Numbered from the stretch's first letter, positions 38,494 through 49,617 are shown. The stretch is 64,000 bases of DNA from Blattamonas nauphoetae (GCA_033064195.1 JARBJD010000145.1:1-64000); one strand, 5' to 3'. Notes: generated by a model from the letters alone, not told the origin. Translations and numbers: made by a program.

Positions 38494-40535
38494 GTCTGGA
38501 TTTAACCCGATACTTTAATTTAACCCGATACCCTCCACAGTGTCACTGGTTACCCAAATTTATCTGTTTTCGTCATTTCCCCCACAACCTCATTTTATGC
38601 GTCTCGATTTTTGTGCTCAAAATGATACAAAAGTGGTGATTGGCCATCGTTTGATGACGAGAACCAATAAATCTTTGAGTTGTTGAAGTCATGTTCGATC
38701 AGACCCACAACAATGGAAAAAGACCGCCCAATCTCACCTCCTCTTTCACCACGAGATGTTTCGCATCTCATGAGTGGAAGTGATATAAGATCACTTCCAT
38801 CTCGAGTGGAAAGAGGTTTGAAAATTTACGCGGAGCACAATGTGACACTTGACACCGTCGTTCAAGCTGGTGTTTGCAGCGAAGCGGCTCTGAAACGTGG
38901 AAGAAAAGCTGAAAAAGAAAATCGTCCACCTGGAAAAGATGGAAGGCCACTATTGATGACAACTCGTGATGAGAGTGAACTATATGACAAAATTCTGACC
39001 AAAATCGTTGAGAAAAAACCCATGAAAAAGGCTGAGATTCTTCAAGAAGTTTGTTTTTTTCAAGGTTTTCATTTTCTAGATGAATGGTATTTACGCAAAG
39101 AGCGTGAGATTCAATCCTGACCATCCCACGTTGAGCATGTGGAACGTCAACGCTTTCCTCAAACGCCATTCTCTCCTCGACACAATGAAACCTGGGTATC
39201 TAGACACTGATCGGTTGAAAGCAAGCACTCGTGCGAACATTGTGGGTTGGTTTGAACTTTTGGAAAATACCATAAAATCGGAAAACATCCATGAAGATCT
39301 AATCTTCAACATGGATGAATCATCTCTCCGGATCGGAGAAGACTATTCATCTTTAGTGGTTTACTACGCTGGTGAACCATGTCCTCCGATTCCGTCCTCT
39401 TCTCGAGTCCAAAATGCTACTCTCGTGGGAACAGTCAATTCGACCGGAATTCATCTGGATCCTATTTTACTCTGGCCTTCAAAGCTTCCGGTGAAAGAAT
39501 TCGAAAAATTTGGTCAACACCACATCAAGGTCAATAACAACGAATCGGGATGGATGAACACAAAGACATACGTTGAAATTATGTCCAACAACATAATTCC
39601 AGAAATCGTTTCTTTTCGTCACGCAATCCACAAATCAAATCGAAATGCTCTGCTATTGATGGACGGGCATCTCACAAGGCACAATCAAGAAATTATTGCC
39701 CTTTGTCAGCAGCACCATTTCCATATTCTCATCTACCCATCACACACCTCACACATTCTTCAGGTGTGTGATCAGTTCATCTTCTCCAATTTGAAGCAAC
39801 AATTGAAACGATTATTCATTCCACCATCATCTTCAAGCATTGTCGACTATCGTGTCAACCTGGCAAAGGCTCTTCCTGACGCTGTTGGTGAAGCGTTCAA
39901 ATCGTCGACCATCTTGGCGTCATTCAACCGATGTGGGTGTTTTCCCCTTTCTCTGGAGGCGACTCTGATGAACCTGAAAAAATTCTGTCCGCAAATTGAT
40001 ATTTCATTCCTTCACCAATTTAACACTCGAACCGACCTCCTCCTCAAACCAAGTTCTTTTCTCCCTCCAAATGAGGTCCAAACCAATCACGGATCTCTGC
40101 TGACCTCATTTCACAACATTATGAAAACAACTCCCAGGAAACAGACTCTCATCACAGATTTCACTGTTCCTCGCGAATATATTTCTCGAGATTCACAATC
40201 AAGGAGAGTGAGGGACCGCCCAGCTCCACGTCGCCGCCGAAGCCACTCTCGATCCGAAAGTGATGAAGCAGGTCCCGAATCTCGGAGAAGGCTTGTTCGT
40301 CGAGAAATGGTGCGAGATGACGATTAAGAAGAATCCTGACACTGACTTATTGAAACAATAAAGTCGATCAAATAGTCAAAATATCACTTCACAATTACGT
40401 ATAATTATATTTTGTTCCCAAAAATATCCAAAATGATTCGTAAAAATGGAGAAAGAAGCAATGAAAAAAATGATGTGTTCTGATCAACCACGGAAGAGTA
40501 TCGGGTTTTATCAAAGTATCGGGTTTTATCTACAC
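38494..40535 (+). mobile_element. Pogo-like DNA transposon F, intact-looking
   Basis: The element is 2042 bp long. Its left end GTCTGGATTTAACCCGATAC and right end (reverse complement GTGTAGATAAAACCCGATAC) are inverted repeats, each with the AACCCGATAC word twice. TA flanks both ends (38492-38493 and 40536-40537). One two-exon transposase gene fills most of it. The termini match those of the Pack-like element (4233-12065) and of the foldback element (47014), so F is the likely autonomous partner of both. It is inserted in the polymerase gene of Polinton C and so is the youngest layer. Confidence 0.9.
38713..40327 (+). CDS. Pogo-like (DDE_1) transposase of element F
   Basis: The start at MEKDRPISPPLSP is chosen because element E's transposase begins the same way. 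Exon 1 is 38713-39048, with a HTH-like N-terminus (VTLDTVVQAGVCSEAALKRG). A 31-nt intron (39049-39079, GTTTGT...TTCTAG) follows, then exon 2 from 39080, giving 527 residues in all. The catalytic blocks are FNMDESSLRIGED, LLMDGHLTRHNQE and QVCDQFIFSNLKQQ, a D-D-D set. The tail is Arg/Ser-rich and ends MVRDDD, as in E. No stop or frame break is seen, so the gene may be active. It cuts and pastes DNA at TA sites. Confidence 0.9.
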
Positions 40536-43500
40536 TATATGGATTGTTCATGTTCTTGATTGAGGAGAAAGCACTTGGGTAGAGTGAATTGAAATCAACT
40601 CCGCAGACATGAGTCATCACGTTTTCTGTATCTATTGATTTGACAACACCATCTTCATATGTAAAATGATTGATTGGTGTCACGTCTTTGATGTTCTGTC
40701 GGTGTTGAACATTCGATAATCCACCAGTCACTGCTGCTCTCAACTTGTGATATGTTTGCTCGTGTGTCAGAGTCATTGGAAGTGATTTCCAGATGCAATA
40801 CTTCTTCAGTTGAATCCTCAATCTTGTGAGATGCTCATCTTTGTCTGACTTGTAGGTGTTGCAGTAATCACAGCAGATCTTTACGTTCTCTTTTGAATGT
40901 CCTTTCGAATTGTCGATTCTATCCAGTGTTGGTCTTACTGCTTGTGAGAAGTGACTCTTGCAGATGTAGCAAACTCTCTTGCATTGTTGAACAAACCAGT
41001 CGTAATCTGATTCAGTTACGTTTTTGTTAGTATTGCGATGCGCTTTTTGATCTTGATACATGTATCCTTCCACTTTGTATTTCCAGTATTGTTTGGTGAT
41101 CTTAATTGGTCCAGATTCGTCACATTCGTTGTAGTCAGCATCAATATCAAAGTCTTTGTAGGCACAGGCATATTTGATTGCAGAAGCATTGGCTGACAGT
41201 GAGAGATTGTGCAGCATGTCCACTTTGTATTGGAAGTTCAGATCAATGAGATTATCAAGTGGTGCAATCATACATTCGACGTCTCTAATGTTGTAGAATT
41301 TCAGATATTCCCATCTGTTTTTGAATCCTTGTTTGTTCCAATCATCAAGGTACATTTGGTAATCACTGTCAGACATTTCACTGTTGTTCAGACTGGAATA
41401 GAATTCATATTTGGAGAATGGTTCTTGTTTGCTCAGCACTGTGTCGTAGTCTGATGAATCAAAAGATTCGTAAGCAAAGAATGATTTCTGAAGTGTAGTG
41501 TTTCCTCCGAAGGCTTTCACTGCATTATCCAATGTCATTGGTCCTGTGTCTGACATCATGTCGATGAACCGGAGTACCTGTTGGGTTTTCTCATGTCTGA
41601 TTAAGACCTGTTTGTACTGCGTTGTTGATCCAAGGAAGCTCACGACTTTCCAATCATTGTCAACGAGATCACGAAAGATGAGATTGATGTCGAATCTGGA
41701 ACTGTTGAATCCAATCACGCTGACTTCATTTTGTGAGGGAATTTCTGGATCTTCATATAAATTGTCATCTCGTACTGTTTCTGCAAATTTGAAGAGTTCT
41801 CTGATCCATTGCTTCACAAAGTCCTTTCCATCTCGAAGATCAAAGTAGATTGACTTCACTCCTAATTTTGTTTTAATTGCTGATGCAACAGAGAGAGGTT
41901 TCAAGTGTGAGATCAACTGTGTGTTATCATCTGAGAACAAGTTGTCAAGAATGAGATCTTCCATTGTTTCGAAATCGTATGTGATGTAGTATTGTGTTGG
42001 TTTGAATTCGGGTTGTCTTTTGTGTGCCATCAGAAATTCATGAGTCTTGTTGTTGAGGATGTGTGGAACATACGGCCTTGGTGTTCTGTCCAGTCCAATC
42101 TTTTTCACGTGTTTTCCATCAAGTTCCTTACACTCAGCAAGATGTCTTTCATAATTACGTTTGAATTGTGAATCCTTAACTTGGAATCCTCTAGATTGAC
42201 AGTAGGGACATAGTTTGTATCCAGTCAATTTCTCAGGATCCGAAATGAACATAGCATGAACGAGTGTCGCAGTGAGCGGAACCATCAGAATTGGAACAAC
42301 AAGTGCATCATCATTTTCATTGACATACGATTGACTTAGGAAGTATCGTTGCTTATCTTCATCGTATTCATAAATATGAACTGTGATGTTTAGTATTTTC
42401 ATTGTTTCTTCCATGTCAGATGCAATATCAAATCCAGGGTAATTGCGTAGGTGCTCGGTTAATTGTTGTTGTGTGGGATTGATAAGATTCTTACACTTAG
42501 CAAATAATCTGTGAGCTTCAGCATTTCTGGTACACAGTGGAATTCTATTTCCTGGTGTGTCTGGAAGTGTTTTGTGCGAAACTGCTTGAAAGAAACAGAT
42601 ATTGTATGGTGAATCAACGTACTTGATATTTCGTGTCTTCATATGGATTGTGAGTAAAGTATTTGCTTTTCCTGCAACCGGAAATCGATAGACTGCAACA
42701 AGAATCGAATGGAATGCGATAAACATTGTCTTTGTGTCCATTAGAGTTCTCTCCTGTGATTCTTTGATCAGATTAATCGCATATTTTGAATATTCATTGA
42801 TGTCTCCTGCACTTCTGATCACAGTTGGGAAACTCTTTGATGTGTTCTCCAATTCTGGTCTGAAATCCTTGTAAGTTGTCTCATCTTTATCTTTTCTTTC
42901 AACAATCTTACCGAAATCAATACTGATCTTGAAAGGATGATCTTTCTCTTTTTCATACACTGACTTAATGAATATTGTGATTTCATCAACATTCTTCAGA
43001 TGATTATGGAAGTATAATTGATATGGTTTTCCATTGTCACTCACTTTCTCGATCTCATTCTTTTTGAACTTCCTACGTGCGTTCATCAAACATTCTTTAA
43101 ATCCACTTTTATCTCGTGGTTCAGCGAGTAAGATACATTGATCAAAACCATCAAATTCCTTCACTTTTCTTGATTCCATTTGTTCATTCTTCTTCTGAAT
43201 TACCAACAGATTCTTCATCCAATGATCCATCAGCTTCTCTTCAATTGATTTGAGCTTCCGTGTGATCTTGAACACTTGCTTCTTCAATTCAGTTTCGTTC
43301 ACTCTTGGATTTGCTTTCATCTTTTGGATGTTCGCTTTCATTTCTTCATCAATCCTCTTGTGTTCATGCTGATCTTCAGATGTCATCAGTTGTTGGTTTT
43401 CTAATCTGCTCAGAAATGTTGAAAGAGTCTCGTCAGGAGATGACTCTTGATATCCGACATCTGGATTCCGAAGCATGGCTATGAGATATGCGTTCTGATG

Positions 43501-43632
43501 TGGGTAGTTTCTGCTGTTCGGATCATACTGACGATCTTGGTCATATTTATCCTTGAATTCAAAGGTGGTGTTGGGAAACAATTGTTGGATTTTTCTAATG
43601 CTTTTCGTGACAAATTGAAGCGGAGTCTCCAT
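40536..43632 (-). CDS. Family-B DNA polymerase, N-terminal part with HNH-like module (Polinton C)
   Basis: About 550 residues precede the exonuclease domain; they are helical and poorly known. Exo I is at about residue 551 (TYDFETME), Exo II near 639 (GFNSSRFDINL), Exo III near 779 (YNIRDVECM). At about 881-929 lies an HNH-like zinc module: CYICKSHFS, then LDRIDNSKGHSKENV, then CCDYCNTYKSD. Palm motif A (DFNSLYPS) follows at about 1011. The gene starts METPLQFVTKSIRKI. DNA transposon F separates it from the C-terminal part at 37166-38493. Confidence 0.88.
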
Positions 43633-43676
43633 TTTTATTCAAATTAAAAAGTTCAAAAATAAAAACAGTTAAGCGT

Positions 43677-44261
43677 TTATTTTTGTTTTCTTAAATGTGG
43701 CTTTGTTTTTGCTCTAAACCATTCATCAAGTCTAATTTTGTATATTTTATCATCTCCAATCACTCGATATTGAAAAGGAACCAGAACTCTCTTGTACTCA
43801 CAAACGAGCTCACAATTGTGCTTTCTTAATTCGTTTTCAACAAATGATTGAGTGTAGTGCTTCCGACTCTTCTCATGAGTTCGTACACCTTTCATCCAGT
43901 GTGCTGGTTTTATTTTCCATTCAACTCCTTCATGAAGATACCTCACTACTGATTCTGAAGTTTTGTATTCACCAACAAGTTCACAATTCTCACTGTGAAG
44001 GGATTCAATGAATTTTTCTTTTGTGCAATAGTCATCAAATCGATGATACCGGCTTGGATCCAGATGTGGTCTTGTACCTCTGATGAATGATGAAACATAG
44101 ACTCGAAACACCTCCTCTGGTTTATCTTCAGTAGCATATTCGAAAGTTCCATGAGACAAATACGATGTTCCACGACGAGTCAGAACCGGTTCGGTAACAA
44201 GAATTAATTGTTCATTACTTAACATGTCGTTCAGTTTGCTTGGTGTGAGTTGGTTTGTCAT
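43677..44261 (-). CDS. 194-residue protein with two internal repeats (Polinton C)
   Basis: Two related segments of about 60 residues are visible. The first contains ENCELVGEYK and an EWKIKPAHWMKGVRTH end; the second contains HNCELVCEYK and a YKIRLDEWFRAKTKPHL end. An earlier third segment with VYVSSFIRGTRPHL may belong too. Such short W/RPH repeats recall DNA-binding repeats of large DNA viruses, but the family is not recognised. It lies between the polymerase and the terminal repeat. Confidence 0.7.
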   Translation of the reverse strand: MTNQLTPSKLNDMLSNEQLILVTEPVLTRRGTSYLSHGTFEYATEDKPEEVFRVYVSSFIRGTRPHLDPSRYHRFDDYCTKEKFIESLHSENCELVGEYKTSESVVRYLHEGVEWKIKPAHWMKGVRTHEKSRKHYTQSFVENELRKHNCELVCEYKRVLVPFQYRVIGDDKIYKIRLDEWFRAKTKPHLRKQK

Positions 44262-44334
44262 TTATTACAAATTAAAAAATGGAAAAATAAAAAAAGTTTA
44301 ACGATTATTATTGATGTCTGCAAATCAAACAGAA

Positions 44335-46195
44335 CAAAAATAACCGAAGAGAAGAGCCTTCCCACGTTCGTACGAGCTTCCTATAGACACCCCGATACTC
44401 CTTTGGGGATCGTTCTATCGCGATCCTTCTAAATGACTGCTGCTGGCGAAGTCCTTGAAGGGTTAAGTCTTGGGTGGGCATGATTTACGGTCACATCTAA
44501 GTGCTGCCAACATGAACCCCGGGGACAATCTTTCGATCATCCGTCTCCAATCCAACCTCCAAATCGTTCTGCGCATCAGTCACCAGGGCACCATTTTGCC
44601 TGAGTATCTTGGAACATTACGTCGAGGGCTCTGTACTTGAACTTGGCCAACAACTCCTCTTCATATACAAATTAAAAAATCAGAAAGTTAAAAAAGTTTA
44701 ACGTTTATTTTTGGAACACCCATAACTCAAGAACTACTGCTCAGATCACTCTGAAAACATCAGAAATGAACTCAGCAGATCGGGATTGACCTTGGAAGAG
44801 GTTTGTGTGGTCAAAGCTCAAATTTGTATTTTTCGAACTTTGTCTGGATCTCCTCTTCATATACAAATTAAAAAATCAGAAAAGTAAAAAAGTTTAACGT
44901 TTATTTTTGGACTACCCATAACTCCGGAAATACTTCTCAGATCACACGAAACACGTCGTATATAAACTCGTCAGACCAATATTAGGCTTGTCAGTACACT
45001 TTTGGATGATCGCAAAAATTAAGGTAAACTTTGAAAAAGTCATTTTTTTAATTACCTTAAATAAGAGTGAAAAAAAGTGAAAAAATCAAATATGACCAAA
45101 ACAATCCACGGATGGTCCCGATGCATGGGGAGGTTGTGCACGTCATTCTGGTGCATTCTGAGTGTGCCCCTGCACCGTGGACCTGTGGACATGTCGATCC
45201 ATTGACACATCAATTGGCATAAGGAAACAATAGGTCTTCACCATTGCTATTGCTGTCAATGTGTCAATGGGTAATTCCCGGATTTTATTTTGTTTATAAA
45301 TCCACGGGTTCACAGGTCCACATGTCCACGGAGCGTACTGCACATGGAATATCTATCAATATCCTTTATTCTAATGTATGTCAACTGTCAATGGAAAATA
45401 TGAAGAAAATTGTGGCATCAAAAGTAAAAAGTCCACATAAACAATAATGATAAATGTAATATACCAGCTGTGAGCATGAAGAATAGTTCTTTTACAAATC
45501 TCCGCATTACTTCCTAAGTAGTCGGTGGACTTTGTGGACTTGTGGACCTGTGGATTTGTAAATAAAATAAAAATGCCGATTTACCCATTGACACATTGAC
45601 AGCAATAGTCATTGGAAACAACCACCAAATGATCATGCCAATTGATTTGTCAATGGATCGACTTCTATCAATTGATGTGCTTTTGAGTATACCTCTGCTC
45701 CGTGGACTTTGTGGACTTGTGGACCTGTGGACCTGTGGATTTGTAAATAAAATAACAATGCCGATTTACCCATTGACACATTGACAGCAATAGTCATTGG
45801 AAACAACCACCAAATGATTGTGCCAATTGATTTGTCAATGGATCCTTTTCCAACAATTGATGTGCTTTTGAGTATACCTCTGCTCCGTGGACTTTGTGGA
45901 CTTGTGGACCTGTGGACCTGTGGATTTGTAAATAAAATAAAAATGCCGATTTACCCATTGACACATTGACAGCAATAGTCATTGGAAACAACCACCAAAT
46001 GATTGTGCCAATTGATCTGTCAATGCATAGACTTCAATCCGTTTTTGGAGTATATTTGATCGAAAAATGTAAGAATTAGGTCCAAATTTCATCAAAACCG
46101 AAGAAGAAGGAAATGTGTGTTTTTGAGGGCAAAAGTGATTTATTCCGTACTAATTGGGAAGTAGGTAGGTATCGGTAATCGACTTATACACTACT
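44335..46195 (-). repeat. Right terminal inverted repeat of Polinton C
   Basis: It is the inverted partner of 25892-27385, longer because of an extra copy of the 185-bp tandem unit (three anchors, at 45546, 45731 and 45916, against two on the left) and a local duplication of about 180 bp near 44700-44880. No gene is seen. Confidence 0.9.
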
Positions 46196-46201
46196 TTCCT
46201 G

Positions 46202-46464
46202 AAGTTAAAAAGTCTCATATTCGGATGTTACGTGACGATGATGAGTAGAAGACAAACCGTCTCAGACTGCAGTATGGACCAACACCTCACAACTATCAAA
46301 GTATTTAAACTCCATTTTTCACTCTTTAATTGTGTATTTTGTGTTTTTTCCAAAAGAGCATGTTGTTTTCATCGAAAAAAAGAAATGAAATGAAAATGGG
46401 TGACATTTGGAGAAGATCAGACATTCTCGCGTTTTTATTGGATTCTCGGGTTTTCCCGAAACGA
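46202..46464 (+). other. Distal end of transposon E after Polinton C
   Basis: The first 47 bases continue E's transposase frame to a TAG at 46246-46248. The rest is the 3' flank and the right inverted repeat of E, ending in TCGGGTTTTCCCGAAACGA at 46464. Confidence 0.8.
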
Positions 46465-46466
46465 TA

Positions 46467-47013
46467 CCCCTAATTAACTTATTATTACAATTGATCATCA
46501 GGTCACGTCTCAACAGAGAGGAGCACTGGTTTCTGAATATCTGTCTTTGACTCACCATTTTTCTTGATTTCAATGAATAATTGCAAATTTGCGATTTGAG
46601 AAACTCTAAAAAGTCATGACTACTTCGACCCTTTTCTCCAAATCACACACCTTGGCATTTGCGAAGCGGGAGAAATACTCGAGAAAAAGTTACTGATAGA
46701 CATGTTTTTTATCCGAACATTTTGATTAATCCGGGTAACGGGGCTTGAAAAATCTATATTGGTCAAACTAAGAAAAATAAAAATTGGTTCAGCAAAATCT
46801 CAACAATCAATGTCAAGATTTCGATGAAAGTTTTCAGAAAAACGTTTTTTCATGAAACGAACATTTTGCAAAAAATATGGGAGAAAAAATTCTGGGTCTT
46901 TGGGAAAATGGAATAAAACCCATATTTTTCTCGACAAAAAATCCTTAGAAAAAAACCGGTTTATTTTTTGAGCAGCTTTTGTCGAGATGTTTACGATCAC
47001 AATGCATTTTATT
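46467..47013. other. Flank of transposon E, no gene seen
   Basis: The stretch is AT-rich. Its first part is probably the other side of the DIRS-like element into which E jumped. No frame of convincing length is present. It ends where the foldback element begins. Confidence 0.4.
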
Positions 47014-48236
47014 GTGGAAATGTAACCCGATACTTTTCCCTCATTTTTTGGACACCTCTTTCCATCCATCCCATATTTCTCGGAACCCCTAAATTTTTGG
47101 GTCCCACCATTTACGGGTTGGATATCTACCCTCCCCCATCAATCACTTGAGGCAGAAATTGAACCTCAAAAATAGGATCCACGGGTGGGGTCTCCTATTT
47201 AGCAGTCTTTTTTTCTGATTTTTTGACCCTTTTTGGCTCCCAAATAGGAGGTCCTTAACATTTAAGCTTTGGACAGCCGAACTTCAAGACCACTTTTCTC
47301 CACGCCCATTCATGATTTTTCAATCCCAGTTCATTTCTGGTGATTTGGGATGGTTTTCTCTCAAAATGACAATTTTTTGAAAAATGAAAAATCCTGGGGG
47401 GATCTGGGTGGAAATTCAAAGTCAAAATCCGACTTCCCTGTATAATCAGCTTAGGATCTTGAAAACTTGTTTTGATCATATCTCCACAACAAGACATGGT
47501 CCAGACATATAACTTTTTCCAATATGGATGTTTGGTGGGATACGAATTGTTTCTGAAAATTTGGAAAAAAATCCACTTGCGGCAATTGAAGTTTTTTTTG
47601 GGTTGTAACCTTGGTGCTGAAGGAGAGCTGTCACTTGACTTGGGTTGATGTACCCGTCTCCAAATTCCGTCAAAATGGTGGAGACACCATCAGAATCGAA
47701 TCAAAATGATCATTTTGGACAGATTCGTTCTCAGAGAGTGAGTTGGAGGTGGAGATTCCGAGAAAAACTCGAAAAAACCTCAAAACTCCAAAATAGGAGG
47801 ACTTCGAAAATCATCAAAATTTTCAGAAACAATTCGTATCCCACCAAACATCCATATTGGAAAAAGTTATATGTCTGGACCATGTCTTGTTGTGGAGATA
47901 TGATCAAAACAAGTTTTCAAGATCCTAAGCTGATTATACAGGGAAGTCGGATTTTGACTTTGAATTTCCACCCAGATCCCCCCAGGATTTTTCATTTTTC
48001 AAAAAATTGTCATTTTGAGAGAAAACCATCCCAAATCACCAGAAATGAACTGGGATTGAAAAATCATGAATGGGCGTGGAGAAAAGTGGTCTTGAAGTTC
48101 GGCTGTCCAAAGCTTAAATGTTAAGGACCTCCTATTTGGGAGCCAAAAAGGGTCAAAAAATCAGAAAAAAAGACTGCTAAATAGGAGACCCCACCCGTGG
48201 ATCCTATTTTTGAGGTTCAATTTCTGCCTCAATTGA
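47014..48236. mobile_element. Foldback (MITE-like) element of the F family
   Basis: The left tip GTGGAAATGTAACCCGATAC matches the tips of the Pack-like element and of F. Arms of about 410 bp (47146-47559 and about 47825-48236) are practically identical and inverted, around a spacer of about 260 bp. The same 80-residue frame appears on both arms, which is a by-product of the palindrome and not a gene. The right tip is missing, as the arm stops at CTGCCTCAA. The core matches the palindromic block at 4661-5128. Confidence 0.8.
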
Positions 48237-48270
48237 ACATTCGTGACTGAATTGTGTTGATTGATAGCAT

Positions 48271-48895
48271 CTATTCACTGGAGATGAACACGAACGGATC
48301 AGCCTGCTTTTCTTCTTCGGCAAGGTCCCCTGGCTTGTATGTAGATTTCATCAGCTGTGATACCTCACTCAGCGGCCGTCGTAGGTGAACAACTTCATCT
48401 GAAGTGATGTTAATATCTTGATTAACTAAACAACCGAGCACAATTCTCGTTGAGTGGAAGAGAGTCAAATTGCGTTCAAATGCACAACTCAAGATGCCCG
48501 CTTCACCACAAACCAGCAATTCATCTCTTGAAATCAAAGAAAGAATCAACAAATCGAACAACACGGCGAGAAAAGTCACTCAAAAACAAAAATCTGTCGA
48601 ATGATGCACATTCGTCTGCCTTTTTCAGTCGAACCAATGTCGTCCCATCCAGACCAGATCCGCCATTCATCAACACCATCAGAGGCTCTCTCAGTAATAG
48701 TCTCCCTCTTCCCTTTGATCGCCTTCAAAGACTCGGTTGCTCTATAGGAAAAGAGAATGAAAATACAGTTCAAAAAGCCAACAATCAACTATTGTCACAA
48801 ACATCTCTTTTTCAGAGTCAGCACTCCAACTCCGTCGTCAAGAAGTCACTTTTGTCAATACCAAAAATCTGTAATTTCATCTCGCATAAAATCAT
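48271..48895 (-). CDS. Three-exon host gene of unknown function
   Basis: Exon 1 is 48825-48895 (MILCEMKLQIFGIDKSD...), exon 2 is 48580-48741 and exon 3 is 48271-48526. The introns are 83 and 53 nt with GT-AG borders, pyrimidine-rich 3' ends and the same phase; both exon 2 and exon 3 begin with A to complete a GA|A codon. The spliced frame gives 162 residues and ends FVFISSE. It is acidic at the end and has no membrane span. The consistent splicing phases are the main support. The family is not recognised. Confidence 0.55.
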
Positions 48896-48925
48896 TGATT
48901 ATTAATTTCTCTGAAATATCCAATT

Positions 48926-49617
48926 GTGAAGGTCGTTCAAACTGTTGAAGTAAAGAGATGGACAGAAAGAATGCAAGCTTTTACGCAAGGATGGGACAAA
49001 CGAATGACAGAAGGAGAAAAAGCTCAGCTCAAGACCACGATGAGTCGTGAACAGACTTGTGAAATGAAAAATTCCGCTTATTGTTTTCTTTCATCAGCCA
49101 TGGATCAAGCGACATTCTTCGGTCTGATCGACCCTTTCTTCAACTTTTTGACCACTTCACCTCACTAACCACAGGCCTAATTCTCTTGAAACTAAATTTT
49201 CACCACCAATTTTCAGGAAAATTGCAGATAGGATCAAATGTGACCATTTCTGAGGAATTGGTAAATTTGAAAGCCACCCAAAATTGAACATTTTACACCT
49301 CTGGTCGTGAATACTACAAAGATATGATCAGTCATTTATTGGTTTGATGGAATGTAAAATTAATTGTACTCGGTTTCGATTATTTTTGGAGGACTATCTC
49401 CAAGAACAAGTACCACCCAACATCTGTAATCCAGACCGACGAATCCAGAAATCATCAGTATGAGGACATGTACGATAGAACTTTTCTGATTCCAAGGGGA
49501 GAAACAGAAGGAAAACATATTCCAGTGACTTCTGGACTGGTTATTCAACTTGAATTGACATTATTCGGCATAATGATTGGAAGGGACTGCGAGATTAATG
49601 CTCACACCAACCAATAG
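48926..49617 (+). pseudogene. Possible multi-exon host gene, incomplete
   Basis: A first coding-like stretch (48926-49168) contains MTEGEKAQLKTTMSREQTCE and FFGLIDPFFNFLTT. A last one (49405-49617) contains YDRTFLIPRGETEG and SGLVIQLELTLFGIMIGRD and ends in TAG. I could not find introns that join them in one frame, so either unusual short introns or decay is at work. The family is not recognised. Confidence 0.35.

Larger units (their letters stand above)
25892..46195 (-). mobile_element. Polinton (Maverick) C, nearly whole
   Basis: The left end AGAAGTATATAAG and the right end (reverse complement AGTAGTGTATAAG) open long inverted repeats. TTCCTG is duplicated on both sides (25886-25891 and 46196-46201), the 6-bp duplication typical of Polintons. 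The length is 20.3 kb, or about 18.3 kb without the DNA transposon F inserted at 38494-40535. The gene set is polymerase, integrase, packaging ATPase, two capsid-type genes and several conserved unknowns. No adenain-like protease was recognised. It looks whole apart from one break, the F insertion. It is young relative to B, with most frames open. Confidence 0.92.
24116..46464 (+). mobile_element. Pogo-like DNA transposon E, containing Polinton C
   Basis: The ends are inverted repeats: TCATTTCGGGAAAACCCGAG on the left, and on the right the reverse complement with one change (TCGTTTCGGGAAAACCCGAG). TA lies just outside on both sides (24114-24115 and 46465-46466). The transposase gene runs rightwards from 24333. 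Polinton C (25892-46195) is inserted near the end of that gene, so the element itself is only about 2.0 kb long. E is inserted in the DIRS-like recombinase. Confidence 0.88.

Noticed and set aside
26118-45969. Possible CRISPR-like array from the regularly spaced repeats in the Polinton ends
   Set aside because: The units are contiguous tandem copies without unique spacers, in a eukaryotic element.
45143-45991. Several 60-67 residue frames (for example starting MTAIVIGNNHQMIVPIDLS)
   Set aside because: They are repeats of the 185-bp terminal unit read in one frame, and the same frames recur wherever the unit occurs.
25892-46195. Adenain-like cysteine protease expected in a Polinton
   Set aside because: I looked for a His...Asp...Gln...Cys layout in the unknown proteins of C and saw none that is convincing, so no protease is called.
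47255-48124. Identical 80-residue frames on both strands
   Set aside because: They are the two arms of the foldback palindrome, not genes.
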